Of a stretch of 64,000 nucleotides of DNA, positions 11,997-23,182 are shown piece by piece (the stretch's first letter is position 1; the number at the start of each line of letters is the position of its first letter). Where the stretch lies: assembly GCF_020379485.1 (NCBI RefSeq), contig NC_063452.1, forward strand, positions 10,023,065-10,087,064, given 5' to 3'. The stretch comes from Brassica napus. Taxonomy: Eukaryota; Streptophyta; Magnoliopsida; Brassicales; Brassicaceae. A program made the translations under genes and the position numbers. The notes below the pieces were generated by a model, which was not told where the DNA came from, searched no databases, and saw nothing but the letters and a program-made list of their open reading frames with translations.

Positions 11997-12803
11997 CTGG
12001 ATCGATAAACACAACAAAGCTATTGTAAGTTTGTTCAACTAGATAAAACAGACGCCTTATAATACCCACTTTAGCCTATTTTACTATGCGGGTCCAAGTA
12101 AATGATGCAAGTGAAATTCACTTGATGTAAATAAATAAATAAAACGATATACAAATCAACATTTCATTAAATATGCAGAATAAGAATATATAGCTTCTAA
12201 TTAATTTTGTAAGTATGCATTGGTAGGGTTGGGAATTCGAAATCCGGAGAAGGTTTCGGTTCGAGTTCATTCGGATTTCGAATTTTCGAGTTTATGAAAT
12301 TTAGTCCCGCTCGGATATTATAAAAGTTCGGTTCGGGTTTGGTCGGGTCTAGTTTGGGTTAGTAAAATTTCTAAATTCTGGTTGAACCAAATATAATTTT
12401 GGGTTTCGGATCTTAATCAGGTTTTTGGTTTCAAAATATTGTTTTGTACCTAGTTAAACCCGAAAACTAGAGAGATCCAATAAAACAAAGACCAAAAATC
12501 AAAAACTTGAAATGAGAAATGAAAAATGAAAAATGAAAAATTCTCTTTTCGTAATTTTTTTAGTTTTAGTGTAATTTTTGACAAGTGAAATTAGAGAGTG
12601 AAAATGAAATTAGATAATAAAACTCAAAACTATGTGCAAACACATCATATCCAATAAATTCAAAACGAAAACACACATCAAATCTGATAAACTTAACTAT
12701 ATTGAAGAAGGAAGAGCACCACATACCAAACTATATTAAACTAAGTGTTTGAGTTAATTATTAATGTAATTGATACTTATTTTAGGTATCCAAAGAAATC
12801 TTA
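11997..12803. other. Repetitive intergenic DNA, possibly the left half of an old hAT-like element
   Basis: From about 12225 the sequence (TAGGGTTGGGAATTCG, then many GGTTCGG/TCGGGTT words) resembles the ends of old hAT-like elements. A roughly inverted partner (GGTTTGTTTACCCATTCCTA) occurs near 15200-15220. I could not match a target-site duplication, so an outer element of ~3 kb hosting the two insertions below is only a suggestion. Confidence 0.3.
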
Positions 12804-13171
12804 GGGGGATGTATTCAATCTAAAATTTGAGGTGATTTGACTTTTAATGAAGTTTTAGATGATTTTAAAGAATTGCAGAGAATAAAATGATTTTTGTTAA
12901 ACCACTCTAAAATGTCACCTAAAACCATGGGATTTGAGTTTTATTTTTTTTAACTAAGAAACTCCACCCAAACACTCTAAAATCACTTGAAAACTTTAAA
13001 ACTCCACAACTTAAAATATTTTCAATAACAGTGGATTTCATAGTACTTTTATAAAATGTCAAGTTCAATAACACTGGATTTTAAATGAGTTTTTAAAATT
13101 CATGTTTCAATAACAGTGAATTTGTCATTTTGATACAAATCACCTAAAACTCTCAATTGAATACATCCCCC
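12804..13171. mobile_element. PIF/Harbinger (Tourist-like) MITE
   Basis: Terminal inverted repeats GGGGGATGTATTCAAT are flanked by the 3-bp duplication TTA (12801-12803 and 13172-13174), the Harbinger signature. The 368-bp interior is non-coding, with repeated AAAATCACCT/AACAGTG words. It lies within the repeat block between the WD40 pseudogene and the large MULE. Confidence 0.8.
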
Positions 13172-13196
13172 TTAGAGTATTTTGAAAACTTATTCG

Positions 13197-13420
13197 CAGT
13201 GCCGGCCCTAACAAAGCTAGTAAAACTAGAGCTTTAGAAGCCAATTTAGGATAATAATTTAGGGGCACCGTAATTATGTAAATGATGCATGTAGTCTAGT
13301 GGTTGTGCCCTTCTTCATTGTGTTCAAAGTACATGGTTTGGCTCCACTGTGGCACAATATTAATTTTTTCTTTAGGCAGCCATTTACACTGCCATTGAGT
13401 TCGGGTTTAGCACAACTATT
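13197..13420 (+). repeat. SINE/hAT-MITE-related repeat remnant
   Basis: Begins with CAGTGCCGGCCCTAAC, similar to the TIR of the 11510 hAT MITE. It contains a tRNA-like A box (GTAGTCTAGTGGTTG, near 13291) and a degenerate B box (GGTTTGGCTCC, near 13338). No matching right end or target duplication was found, so it is a fragment. Confidence 0.35.
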
Positions 13421-13522
13421 TTTCTAAAATTTTAATTTTTTTGAGTTTTTCAGATATTCATTCGGATTCGAGTTCTGTTCAGATAAAAACCATAACCTTA
13501 AATACCATAAAACAAGTCATAT

Positions 13523-15122
13523 CACTACAAAAAAACAATTGAATTGCATCACTTAAATTGTATCATAAAAATAAGTGATGTCATTTTAAATTACTTATTT
13601 GTAAATGATGTTAATATTAATTAATTTTACATCAGTTCAGTAAAATGATGTAATCTTTATTAGTTTAAATCATTTAGACAAAAGTGATTTTATTCTATAA
13701 ATTTATATCAGTTAAATAATTGATGCATGTATTATTTTGGTTAACATCACTTATTAAGATGATACAAAATTTACATCAATAGAAAACTGATGCTAATAAA
13801 AATTATATAACCATATTTTTGTTTAACATCAGTTTAATAAAAGTGATGTCATGTTATCTGCATTTACATCAGTTAAAACAGTTATATAATATTTACTTAA
13901 TTTAAATCAATAAAAATTAGCTGAAATTTCAAAGAACCCAATATTAGGAAAGAAGTTACGATTCTTTTGATTTAGTTTTTGTTTTGTTTTGTATCTTTAA
14001 CTTAGTGGATCTTATTTATAACTATTTTGCTGAAAAGAAGTTTTTCTTTTATATATCTCAACAAATCATCCTCTTCTTCTTCTTTCAAACCCTCGTTCAT
14101 CTCCCACTGTAAGTTACAATTCATACGTGTTTTTCTTGTGTTCATATATCCCTCTATTTCTTATAAGTCAAAAACTAAATGACACATTAAGGCAAAAAGT
14201 TCTTTCTAAATTTCACAGCCTCATGTCTTCTATATATGCAAAAGCAAATGATGACACTTTACAATTTTGAAACTATGTGATTCTCACATTCGACTCCACA
14301 CCGTCTACTACCCCCACTACTCCATTGTACTAATAAATGTATTTCTTCTTTATCCATTTACAATTTTAAATCATAACATTTTTTGATTCAGTAGTGATTC
14401 TTAATTACTAGATCTTCTGATATTCTCTTTTTTTTTTTTTTCCAGGAGCAGTTATCAGTTTAAGAACACCGTCAATAGAAGAACATATAATGAAGGAGAA
14501 GAAAAATATTGACCGAAGAATTCTCATGTGGAGATTTAACATTTTTTTTACCATTTTTCTTTTGCTGAATTCATCCTCTTCATGTTTTTGGAGGCCTTCT
14601 ATATCTTCTTTTTTTTCATATTGTATCTTCATTGGAATGAAGAAAAAGAAAAAAAAAAGTAATGAAAAAATCTTTTAATTGATTTATTTCTTGACATAAA
14701 TGTATAGATCGATATTAATAAAAAAATACTTAAGAACAAAAAATATTAATATTTTAAACTAATAATTGTAAACGATATAATTATTAAAATCTCTTTTAAA
14801 AATATTAAATTTACTTCAGTTATTATTAAATGATATAAATATTTAAATCAATTATTTTAAGTAATGTTAATATTAACATCAATTTACAGAATTGATTTAA
14901 CTGTTGAAATCATTTTCTATAACTGATATATCTTGACATCACTTATAATAACTGATGAAATTATTTAGTATTTTTACATCAATTATTAAGAAAATGATGT
15001 ATATTATTTGCATCACCACTTTCAGAGTCATTTATATAAGTGATATAAAATTCTTTCACATCATTTATAAGTAATGCAAAAATAGAAATTAAATGATGTT
15101 AAACCACTCTTTTTTTGTAGTG
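13523..15122. mobile_element. Non-autonomous CACTA element
   Basis: Perfect 13-bp ends CACTACAAAAAAA / TTTTTTTGTAGTG are flanked by the 3-bp duplication TAT (13520-13522 and 15123-15125), as in En/Spm. Subterminal regions on both sides carry many short copies of TTACATCA/AGTGATG-like words in both orientations, the usual transposase-binding arrangement. The 1.6-kb interior has no transposase; its middle (14040-14660) includes pyrimidine-rich sequence that could be cargo, but I recognise no gene. Confidence 0.85.
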
Positions 15123-15125
15123 TAT

Positions 15126-15801
15126 TTAGAATTTATGTCGGATTCAATTTGGTTAGAATTCATTTTTATTGGGCCCGACTTGGTACTGGTTTGGTTTCGG
15201 TTTGTTTACCCATTCCTAGGTGGTGTTAAATTTACCGGTACCTTGTGAATCTTATTGAAAATCCCCTAAATTAGCCGACTAATTTTTGAAAATTGATGTT
15301 TTCCAACTTTTAAAAGTTTCTTATAATGTTTTAAGCTTTCATTAAATCTTTTTAGTGTATGGAGCAATTCTTTCACTAAAATTAATAATATAAAAATGAT
15401 ATTTAAAACTTGGTCCTAACTAATTGATATTTAGGTGGGATTGATCGGGGTTTGATATGATCAATCTCGACATGAAAATGAGATATTTAATCATGAAAAT
15501 AAGATGATGGAGGAAAAAACGACATTACCAAAATTTAGGTGAAATTCAAAAATCATGATTCGGTGCTATCAGTTGCTTTGTCCGCCAAGTACAACCGGGA
15601 GAAGCTAGTGTTCACGTATTTCTGTCATTTAAGTTCTAGTTTTGTTATTCAAAGTAATTTTTGCTTATTTTTAGATTGTACTTTAAAATTTAAAGTTGTA
15701 GATAATGTCCTTATATAATGTCATTTCTTATAATGGTTTGTTTAGGCACTTCAAATTAGAAAGTTCTTAAACTTCAACCAATAGAAGAAGCTGGTACAGC
15801 T
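15126..15801. other. Intergenic repeat-derived DNA, no gene seen
   Basis: Its left ~100 bp (GGGCCCGACTTGG, GGTTTCGGTTTG) continues the repeat interrupted by the CACTA element. The remainder is AT-rich and unassigned. Confidence 0.4.
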
Positions 15802-15810
15802 TACACTATT

Positions 15811-15856
15811 GGGAGAATTGCCAAGTGTGACTCAAAACTTGGAGTCAAACCCAAAA
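15811..15856 (+). repeat. MULE left terminal inverted repeat
   Basis: GGGAGAATTGCC then GTGTGACTCAAAACTTGGAG; pairs with the right end at 23183-23228, differing mostly in the first 16 bases. Confidence 0.85.
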
Positions 15857-16555
15857 CAATACCCCAACTTGGGTCAAATGCAAAAGTAACCTAAAAGGCT
15901 ATTGAAATTACAACTATCCCCTTGTGACCAAACAAAAAAACGGAATTCTTTTTACGTTTCTACCCCTCGCAAGTCGTCTGTTTAGACGACTTGAAAATAA
16001 GTCGTCCAGACGACTTAACTTAAAGTCGTCTGGACAGTTAGTCTTAAACATAATTTAAAAATTTTGTAAAAAATATTTTGATAAGTGAAAAATGGGAATT
16101 ATGTAATTAACATATGTCTTAGGAGGTATAAATTAAGATATAACAAATTTCAATTGTTTTCAGCATAGATGAGTGAAAGTAGTGAGTCATGATATTCTTA
16201 AGTTTATGTTTCATCAACATATGTTGTAGTATTGTATGCGTTCTTAGGGTTAGATTTTGGAAAGCATTAAAACCGTCTTTGAAAATTTTTAAAATTACTT
16301 ATGCGTGTTCATTTCTGTGTATAGTAAACACTATTTAAGTATAATTTGATTTTATAACGTGGTTAGTTAGTTAATCTATTCATTTTAGTTTAGGGGTTCA
16401 TTTTAGGGTCTAGGACGACTTAATATTTTGTCGTCTGAAAACAGACGACTAAATATTAAGTCGTCTGTTGTACATTATCAGCCAGAATAAGTCGTCTAAA
16501 CCGGACCAAACCTTAAAGTTTACCAATGTAATTTTAAAGCTAACCGGATTATTTA

Positions 16556-16570
16556 CCCAATATATAAGGT
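16556..16570 (+). promoter_or_regulatory. Probable TATA box of the MULE Ulp1 gene
   Basis: CAATATATAAGG lies about 480 bp upstream of the proposed start codon. It is followed by a pyrimidine-rich leader and then a run of CTAAACCCTAGCGCCGCC repeats (16720-16940), which contain telo-box-like AAACCCTA words common in plant 5' leaders. Functional assignment is inference. Confidence 0.45.
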
Positions 16571-16719
16571 GATTTTTTTTTTGTTTCATTTTTCGCGATA
16601 TTCAGAAACCCTAACAGTTCTCTCTCAAAGGCGATTTCGAATTCCCACGATTTCCGAACAAACCATCGTTCTCAACATCGGCTATCTATCTCACTTCATT
16701 CTCACCGTTGTCGCCGCAG

Positions 16720-16945
16720 CTTCTTCTAACCCTAGCGCCGCCGATTCCTCTAAACCCTAGCGCCGCCGATTCCTCTAAACCCTAGCGCCGCCGCTTCCAC
16801 TATTTCCGAACAAACCGTCGCCCTCGCCACCGTGGTCACCAACGTTCTAAACACTAGCGCCGCCGCTTCTTCTAAACCCTAGCGCCGCCGCTTCTTCTCT
16901 GTAAACCTTAGCGCCGTTTCTCTGTAAACCCTAACGCCGCTAAGT
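16720..16945 (+). repeat. Tandem repeat in leader of the MULE Ulp1 gene
   Basis: About seven imperfect units of ~25-35 bp built around AAACCCTAGCGCCGCC and CTTCTTCT. GC-rich compared with everything around it. It lies between the TATA-like box and the start codon, so it probably belongs to the 5' UTR. Confidence 0.6.
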
Positions 16946-17041
16946 CATCAATCTCGAGGAAAAGATGAACATAAAACGTTGTCTCTATCAATTTACTCCT
17001 TCTCACCGTTTCACGTTTATTTTTTCAGATCTATAACCGCA

Positions 17042-20000
17042 ATGACGAGTACTCCAACTCCTTCTGCGACTGGAAGACTTGTAAGTAATTTAAGTCGTCT
17101 GGAAAGTCTTCCAACTGGACGACTTAGTAGATGACTTAAATATAAGTCGTCCATTTGGAAGACTTTCCAGACGACTTAATTATAAGTCGTCTACTAAGTC
17201 GTCTGGACTTATATTGTTGTCTTTGATTATTTTGCAGACAAAAAGGATGGATATTCCAGAACTCCCCCGTAGGTTATACACATCAGGAGAAGAACCAGAA
17301 GCCCACAATAGCATTTCGTATCATACGGATAACAGCAAGTTGCATACTGCTCTTAGGAAAGCTCTTACTGATGACGAATTTGAAGAGCTCAAGGAGTCGA
17401 GTTTGGGAGTTTTCATCAAGTTCAAGGAGCAGGGATTTGGTTGGGCTTCAAGGCTGGTTCACTACATGCTCAGTTTCAAGCTGGACATTAAGAAGAAGTA
17501 TGAGATGTGGTCTCTCGTTGGTCCAGAACCTTTGAGGTTTTCACTGTTAGAGTTTGAAAACCTCACTGGTCTAAACTGCGAGTACATCGGGGACCTTGAG
17601 ACACCAAAATGTGACGTTACCCCAGAGATGGTTTCTTTCTGGGGGATGCTGGGAGTTCATCTGGAAGCTGGCCCAACTACTGATCAGATAATAGCAGCAC
17701 TGCAGAGATGCGGGGATTGGTCCAGGGAAGATCGCAAGCGGCTCGCGTACCTCTCCATCTTCACTGGATTCATTGAAGGGAGAAAGTTTTCAACCGCTAC
17801 ACGATCTACTCTGGCAAGGCTAGTGATGGATTTAGAACGGTTTGAGAATTATCCATGGGGGAGAGTCGCATTTAAGGTGCTGATGGACTCTTTGTGGAAC
17901 AAAGAAATTGCTGGCTGTTACACCGTGGATGGGTTTATACAAGTTCTTCAGGTCTGGACGTACACAGCTATGCCGGAATTGGGTGCTAGTATTGGTGGTC
18001 CCAGAGCAGACAGTCCGTCTCCACCGATACTGGCTTACGAGGGCAGCAGAGGCCGCAGATCAATGAAAGCTGCTATCTTGAGTCAGGTATTTACTTCAAT
18101 CCAAAAGACTGCGCAGACGACTTATTATAAGTCGTCTGGAAGGTCGTCCAGCTGGACGACTTATCGGACGACTTAATTAAGTCGTCTGGAAAGTCTTCCA
18201 TCTGGACGACTTATTAGACGACTTATTATAAGTCGTCTGGAAGGTCTTCCAGCTGGACGACTTAGTAGACGACTTATAATTAAGTCGTCTATTTAGTATT
18301 TTTTTCAAATATCTAACTCGATTCTTCTATTTACTGCAGACCCGCGTGATCAACTTTGTTGAGAAGGACATTAGTGAAATGTGGCCAAAATGGGACTCTG
18401 AGGTTGAGGACCTGCCCGCGGAGAACATCATTAAAGTCATGTATGAGCGGAGACCGTGGAAGTGGACCATGGATTGCTGGGAAGTCACTGGTACTAAGGT
18501 CAATACAAAACCTAAGGTTGTGACTCCATCAAAGAAGGCCAAAGAGATGGTTGTGTTGGAGGAGGAGGAGGAGGAGGAGGAAGACAATCCAAGACCTCGG
18601 AAGAAAGCTCGTAAAGAGGCTCCTAAAGTGGCTAGTGAAGAGGCTAGAGAAGAGGCTAGAGGGGTGACCAGAGAGGAGTTGGAAATTATGTTCAAGGGCG
18701 TAGCTGACTGCATGAAAAAAGGGTTTAATAAGTGCATGAGGGAGTTTAGGAAGTTGTCCGATAGATTGGAAGCTGTGGAGAAGAAGGTTGGTGTCACCAA
18801 TCAGGCTACCCCTCAAGATAAACAGCCTACCCCTCTTGCCAAAGAAACCGGGGGTAGAAACAAACAGGCTACCCCTCAAGATAAACAACCTACCCCTCTT
18901 GCCAAAGAAACCGGGGGTAGAAACAAACAGGCTACCCCTCATGCCAATGAAACCGTGGTTAGTAACCAGCCTCCTCCTCATCAAACCAAACAGCAGCCTC
19001 CTCCTCCTCAAAAGAAACAGCAGCAGCCTCCTCCTCCTCAAAAGAAACAGCAGCAGCCTCCTCCTCCTCAAAAGAAACAGCCTCCTCCTCAAAAGAAACA
19101 GCCTCCTCAAATCAAAGAGGTTAGTATCAAATCCAGGGTTAACTAGTTGTCCAGACGACTGTAAAAGTTGTCTGGACGACTAGTTGACCCTGGACGACTT
19201 AAACGTAAGTTGTCTGGACGACTAGTTGACCACGGAAGACTTAATTTTAAGTCGTCCAGGTCCAACTAGTCGTCCAGACAACTTTTGTTTAAGTCGTCCA
19301 GAGTTAACTTGTGTGCAACTTTTATTGCAGAGATGGTTGCCGGAGGATACAGCAACCGAGGCGAACTCGGTAAATAAGACCTCCAAAGAGATTGTTGCTG
19401 TCACTTCCACCGATCACCAACCGAGCCTCGCTTCCACCGATCAACAACCGAGCCTCGCTTCCACCGAGCCAAGCGATCCAGTTTCAGAATCGAGCCTGGT
19501 TGTATTGGACAAGCGTGCAAAGAGTAAACGAGCGAAGAAACCTGCTCCCACTGTGAGATCTCCTTATACGGCAGAGAAAAAAAAAGATAAAGTGGCAGCC
19601 TATAATCCATTTCCGCCAGTAAACAAAGATCGGTTGAAGGAACTCGCTGATTGGTTGAAAACTGATCCGTAAGTGATTGCTTTACCCATAATAGCTTGAT
19701 TTAGTCGTCCAAAACTGATTGCTTTTTTTGTTTGCAGTCATTATTTAACTAAGACCAAGGACAAACCACGTACATCACCAACAAGGTGGTACCACTTCCT
19801 CCGGACAGCCAGAGGATGGCTGGAAGACTGCGTAAGTCTTCTGCACACGATTTAAGTCGTCTACAAAGTCGTCCAAGTAGACTACTTTCCAGACGACTTA
19901 AAGATAAATCGTCTGGAAAGTCGTCTACTTGGACGACCACGTAGACGACTTATATTTAAGTCGTCTGGTAACTTCTAACTTGTTATATTTAATATGCAGC

Positions 20001-20707
20001 ATATAGATGCTTGGATTAATGTGCTAAGGCAGAGGTATCAGGAGAACCCACAAGCTTTCAGGAGCGAGCGAATGTGCTTCCTGGATCACAACTTTTCCCA
20101 GTCTTGGAGAGAGCAGTATCACCTCTTCAAAACATCGGAACCTGATCACAAAGGTTTAGGAAGAGTTCTACCTGGTGGGGCGTCGTATTTTTATGACGGA
20201 TCAATACCTTCATTTTGCCAATCAAACAAGAAGTGGGGGGAGGACATTGATGATATCTATGCGCCAGTGAACTTGGACGACAAGCATTGGGTTGCTATTT
20301 GGATATCGATCCCTAAGAGGCACATAGTCGTCTGGGACAGCATACCTTCATCTAGTGTACCAGACGCATGGGATGCGATAATGGAGCCTTTTCTCCAGAT
20401 GGTCCCTTATCTGCTTGTTGAGTGCGCAGCCACCGACGAAATACGGGTCAAATACGGGTTGGATCCATACACATATGAGAGACCGCTGAAAGGTGTACCC
20501 ACGGCCAACAATGGTGATTGTGGCGTGTACACTGTAAAGTACATTGAATGTCATGCTCTCGGTGTCTCCTTTGACCCTAAAGACTTTGCTAGGTGCAACG
20601 CAAAGAAAATGAGGGATAATATGGCGGTGGATATATGGAAGGAGCTTGTTGATCAGCATCTAAAAGAAAATGTGGATGGTGATAAGTTCGTGGGCTTGTA
20701 TGATTAG
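17042..20707 (+). CDS. MULE-borne DUF1985/Ulp1-like cysteine protease
   Basis: Six exons sum to 2808 nt (935 aa) with no stop or frameshift: 17042-17080, 17238-18086, 18340-19119, 19331-19668, 19738-19831 and 20000-20707, all GT-AG. The N-terminal ~280 aa match DUF1985 of transposon-associated proteases (LSFKLDIKKKYEMWSLV, FENLTGLNCEY, YPWGRVAFKVLMDSL). The middle is charged, with an acidic run, a basic KKARK stretch and tandem TPQDKQPTPLAKETGG and PPPPQKKQ repeats. The C-terminal domain is a C48/Ulp1-type fold with catalytic His (KHWVAIW, codon 20285), Asp (VVWDS, codon 20336) and Cys (GDCGVY, codon 20519). The usual oxyanion-hole Gln six residues before Cys is Thr. Family knowledge: Ulp1 enzymes cleave SUMO; whether this copy does is unknown. 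All larger introns are packed with a minisatellite. Confidence 0.88.
17081..19999. repeat. GTCGTC/GACGAC dispersed minisatellite confined to introns
   Basis: Copies of AAGTCGTCTGGA...TCCAGACGACTTA fill intron 1 (17081-17237), intron 2 (18087-18339), intron 3 (19120-19330) and intron 5 (19832-19999); intron 4 has one short copy. Each unit is itself a small palindrome with GTCGTC facing GACGAC. The five coding exons between and beside these introns lack comparable arrays. Further copies lie at 15976-16030, 16410-16500 and 20840-22690. Confidence 0.85.
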
Positions 20708-20839
20708 ATTAGTGTTTGTATTTGAACTTGTCTTTGTATTTGAATATATAAGTTGAACTTGTAAATATATAAGTTGTAAATATATAAGTTGTCTGGAAGA
20801 TTAGTGTTTGTATTTGAACTTGTAAATATATAAGTTGTC

Positions 20840-21160
20840 TGGAAGAAATAAGTCGTCTGGAAGGTTTTCCAACTGGACGACTTACAAATAAGTCGTCTAG
20901 AAGGTTTGAACGACTTATTATAAGTCGTCTGGAAGGTTTTCCAACTGGACGACTTACAAATAAGTCGTCTAGAAGGTTTGGACGACTTGAAGGGATAGTA
21001 GAAGGTAGTCTAAAAATAAAATACACTTGAAGGGATAGTAGAAGGTCGTCTAAAAATAAAATACACTGGACGACTTAGTAGAAGGTCGTCTAAAAATAAA
21101 ATACACTGGACGACTTAGTAGAAGGTCGTCTAAAAATAAAATACACTGGACGACTAAAAT
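20840..21160. repeat. Tandem minisatellite between the two MULE genes
   Basis: Near-identical ~45-48-bp units made of TAGAAGGTCGTCTAAAAATA followed by AAATACACTGGACGACT at 20990-21150, and a ~65-bp duplicated unit AAGTCGTCTGGAAGGTTTTC at 20845-20985. They separate the convergent 3' ends of the protease gene and the MudrA fragment and may act as a bidirectional terminator or spacer (inference). Confidence 0.7.
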
Positions 21161-21787
21161 AGCATTTGTCTTAGCATATGTCTTTTGGATTTCTTCAAAA
21201 CAAATATTATCATCATCTTCCTCGTCCTCATCTGGAACCTTTCCATAAAGACTGTAATCCCCACCATTCTGATCCGTTTCACCAACAATAGAATTATCAG
21301 CATCCTCCTCCCCATTTTCCTCCTCCCCATCTTCTTCCCATTCACCAGCTTCATCATTATCACCAACATCTTCTTCCCATTCACCAGCTTCATCATTATC
21401 ACCAACATCTTTTTCCCATTCACCAGCTTCATCAATATCCCTTTTCTCTGAAACCGTTTCGACCTTGCTGCGGCTTGATACACAAAGACATACTCTATGG
21501 GTTTTGAGTATCTCCAGCAAGTTTCGAACTTGTCTATCACTTGTAACATGAATGGGAAGACTGCCTGGATCCATCATCATTTCTGCTGGTAATGAGTAGC
21601 TAATCTCCACACTCACTGTTCTCATGTCCAGGTTATAATCTTCTTGAGCCATTGCAACAAGTTCAGCATGTGTTGAATCTTCATTCAATAAAAACAATCT
21701 TCCTCCTTTGAGATCATCAACCACAAAATCCCAACGGAAATCTCTCAACAACCATTCTCCATACACTGCATGTAACTGAAAAATCAT
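21150..21787 (-). pseudogene. MudrA-like N-terminal fragment without transposase core
   Basis: Reading from ATG at 21787, right after a TATGCAG acceptor, gives ~210 aa starting with MIFQLHAVYGEWLLRDFRW. The order of LHAVYGEW, VSVEISYSLP and LPIHVTSDRQVRNLLEIL fits the N-terminal (PB1-like) region of plant MudrA proteins. It continues into an acidic tail with three copies of DNDEAGEWEEDVG (39-bp repeats) and ends in minisatellite sequence; the frame stays open to 21050. The zinc finger, DDE core and SWIM domain that should follow are absent. It may be an inert remnant or, because the frame is clean, a short regulatory protein; I cannot decide. A 5'-UTR exon ending at 22740 (donor GTACG) with intron 22739-21788 is predicted. 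Confidence 0.6.
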
Positions 21788-21943
21788 CTGCATATATTCA
21801 AAATAAAACACATTAGTAAACATAGAGAAAAGGGAAATGAAGAAGTTCAATAAACATTGCCGCAGACGACTTAGCATTAAGTCGTCCAGAAGACTTAAAG
21901 GTAAGTCGTCTAAAGAGGTCACTTTTGCAATTGAAAATTAAAA

Positions 21944-22640
21944 GGGACGACTTAATTCTAAGTCGTTCGGCTTTGTTTGTTAAAAAAAAAACTTCAGACG
22001 ACTTATATATAAGTCGTCTACGAGAAACGGGCTAGTTTTGCATTTGACCGAATCGTGTCAGATCTTTGACTATTTCTGGACGACTTATAATTCAGTCGTC
22101 TCTGGGAAAGTTAAAATTTCAATATTTTATGAAAACTTGACGACTTACGTGTAAGTCGTCCTAGGTTAGTTTTGTAATTGAAAAATAAAACTTGAAATTT
22201 AACTTTCTCCAGACGACTTAGATGAAAGTCGTCCAGCTAAACGACTTAATTTAAGGTCGTCCGGGATAAGCAAGGTTTGACCAGAAAATTGGGAAAAATT
22301 CTGGACGACTTTGCTTTCCCCGGACGACTTTAAATTAAGTCTTCTGGAGGGACGACTTTATATTAAGTCGTCTGGTTAAAGTTAAATTATGAAGTTTTAT
22401 TTTTCAATTACAAAACTAACCTAGGACGACTTACACGTAAGTCGTCAAGTTTTCATAAAATATTGAAATTTTAACTTTCCCAGAGACGACTGAATTATAA
22501 GTCGTCCAGAAATAGTCAAAGATCTGACACGATTCAGTCAAATGCAAAACTAGCCCGTTTCTCGTAGACGACGTATATATAAGTCGTCTGAAGTGTTTTT
22601 TTTTAACAAACAAAGCTGGACGACTTAATTTAAGTCGTCC
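21944..22640. repeat. Near-perfect 0.7-kb palindrome (long inverted repeat)
   Basis: Left arm ~21944-22275 and right arm ~22305-22640 are reverse complements with few mismatches. Examples: CGAGAAACGGGCTAGTTTTG at 22020 versus CAAAACTAGCCCGTTTCTCG at ~22546; GACTATTTCTGGACGAC at ~22067 versus GTCGTCCAGAAATAGTC at ~22502. The loop is only ~30 bp. It lies inside the predicted 5'-UTR intron of the MudrA fragment, so any transcript across it would form a long hairpin. Confidence 0.85.
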
Positions 22641-23182
22641 GTTTGACCAGAAGACTCATCAGTAAGTCTTCTACATACAGATGACTTACTAGTAAGTCTT
22701 CTACGCGAACATATCTTAAAAAAAAATTCAAATTCGTACCTTAAACTAGGTGAGATGACTTCGTTTGCACACAGGGTCTTCTCCAACCACCCAGAACCTC
22801 AAACGAAAGCAACCGTAAGTCAAAACGAAAGAAATATGGCTCTGCAACCATAGCCCATATTTTGAATCAAAAGCTTGAGTTTTTTGGATGAATATAGAGA
22901 GAAAGTGAAAGAAATGTTGTTTTTAGTTCATAACAATTGAAACAGAGAGAGTGTAAAGAGATTTACGTGCATTAAAGGGCATTAAAAGCTCCAAACAGTT
23001 CGTACAAGGTTGTTGCCACTATTCATTGCAGTGGCAGTATTGTAAATACTTGAAGAAGATGAGGTTGAGACAGTAAAGAAGCCATTTTTGAAAAAAAAAA
23101 AAATGTTAATGGCATTTTCGTAGATAAAGTGCAGGTGTGGGGTTAAAATCTCAAAAAAAAAAGGAGTCAAAAGAAAAGGTTA

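Noticed and set aside
14408..14678. Overlapping ~60-75-aa frames on both strands inside the CACTA element
   Set aside because: Low-complexity Lys/Phe translations of A- and T-rich DNA; no known domain.
12226..15220. A single ~3-kb hAT element enclosing the Harbinger MITE and the CACTA element
   Set aside because: The ends are roughly inverted but no 8-bp duplication could be matched, so it is mentioned only as a possibility.
16720..16945. Interstitial telomeric repeat
   Set aside because: AAACCCTA words occur but are interrupted by GCGCCGCC; the unit is not the TTTAGGG heptamer in tandem.
18529..19183. Alternative frames rich in Arg/Leu (both strands) over the MULE gene's third exon
   Set aside because: They read the PPPPQKKQ/TPLAKETGG repeats out of frame; the frame joined by splice sites to DUF1985 and the Ulp1 domain is the real one.
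15960..22700. CRISPR-like array of regularly spaced repeats
   Set aside because: The repeats are palindromic minisatellite units with irregular spacing in a plant transposon, with no cas genes.
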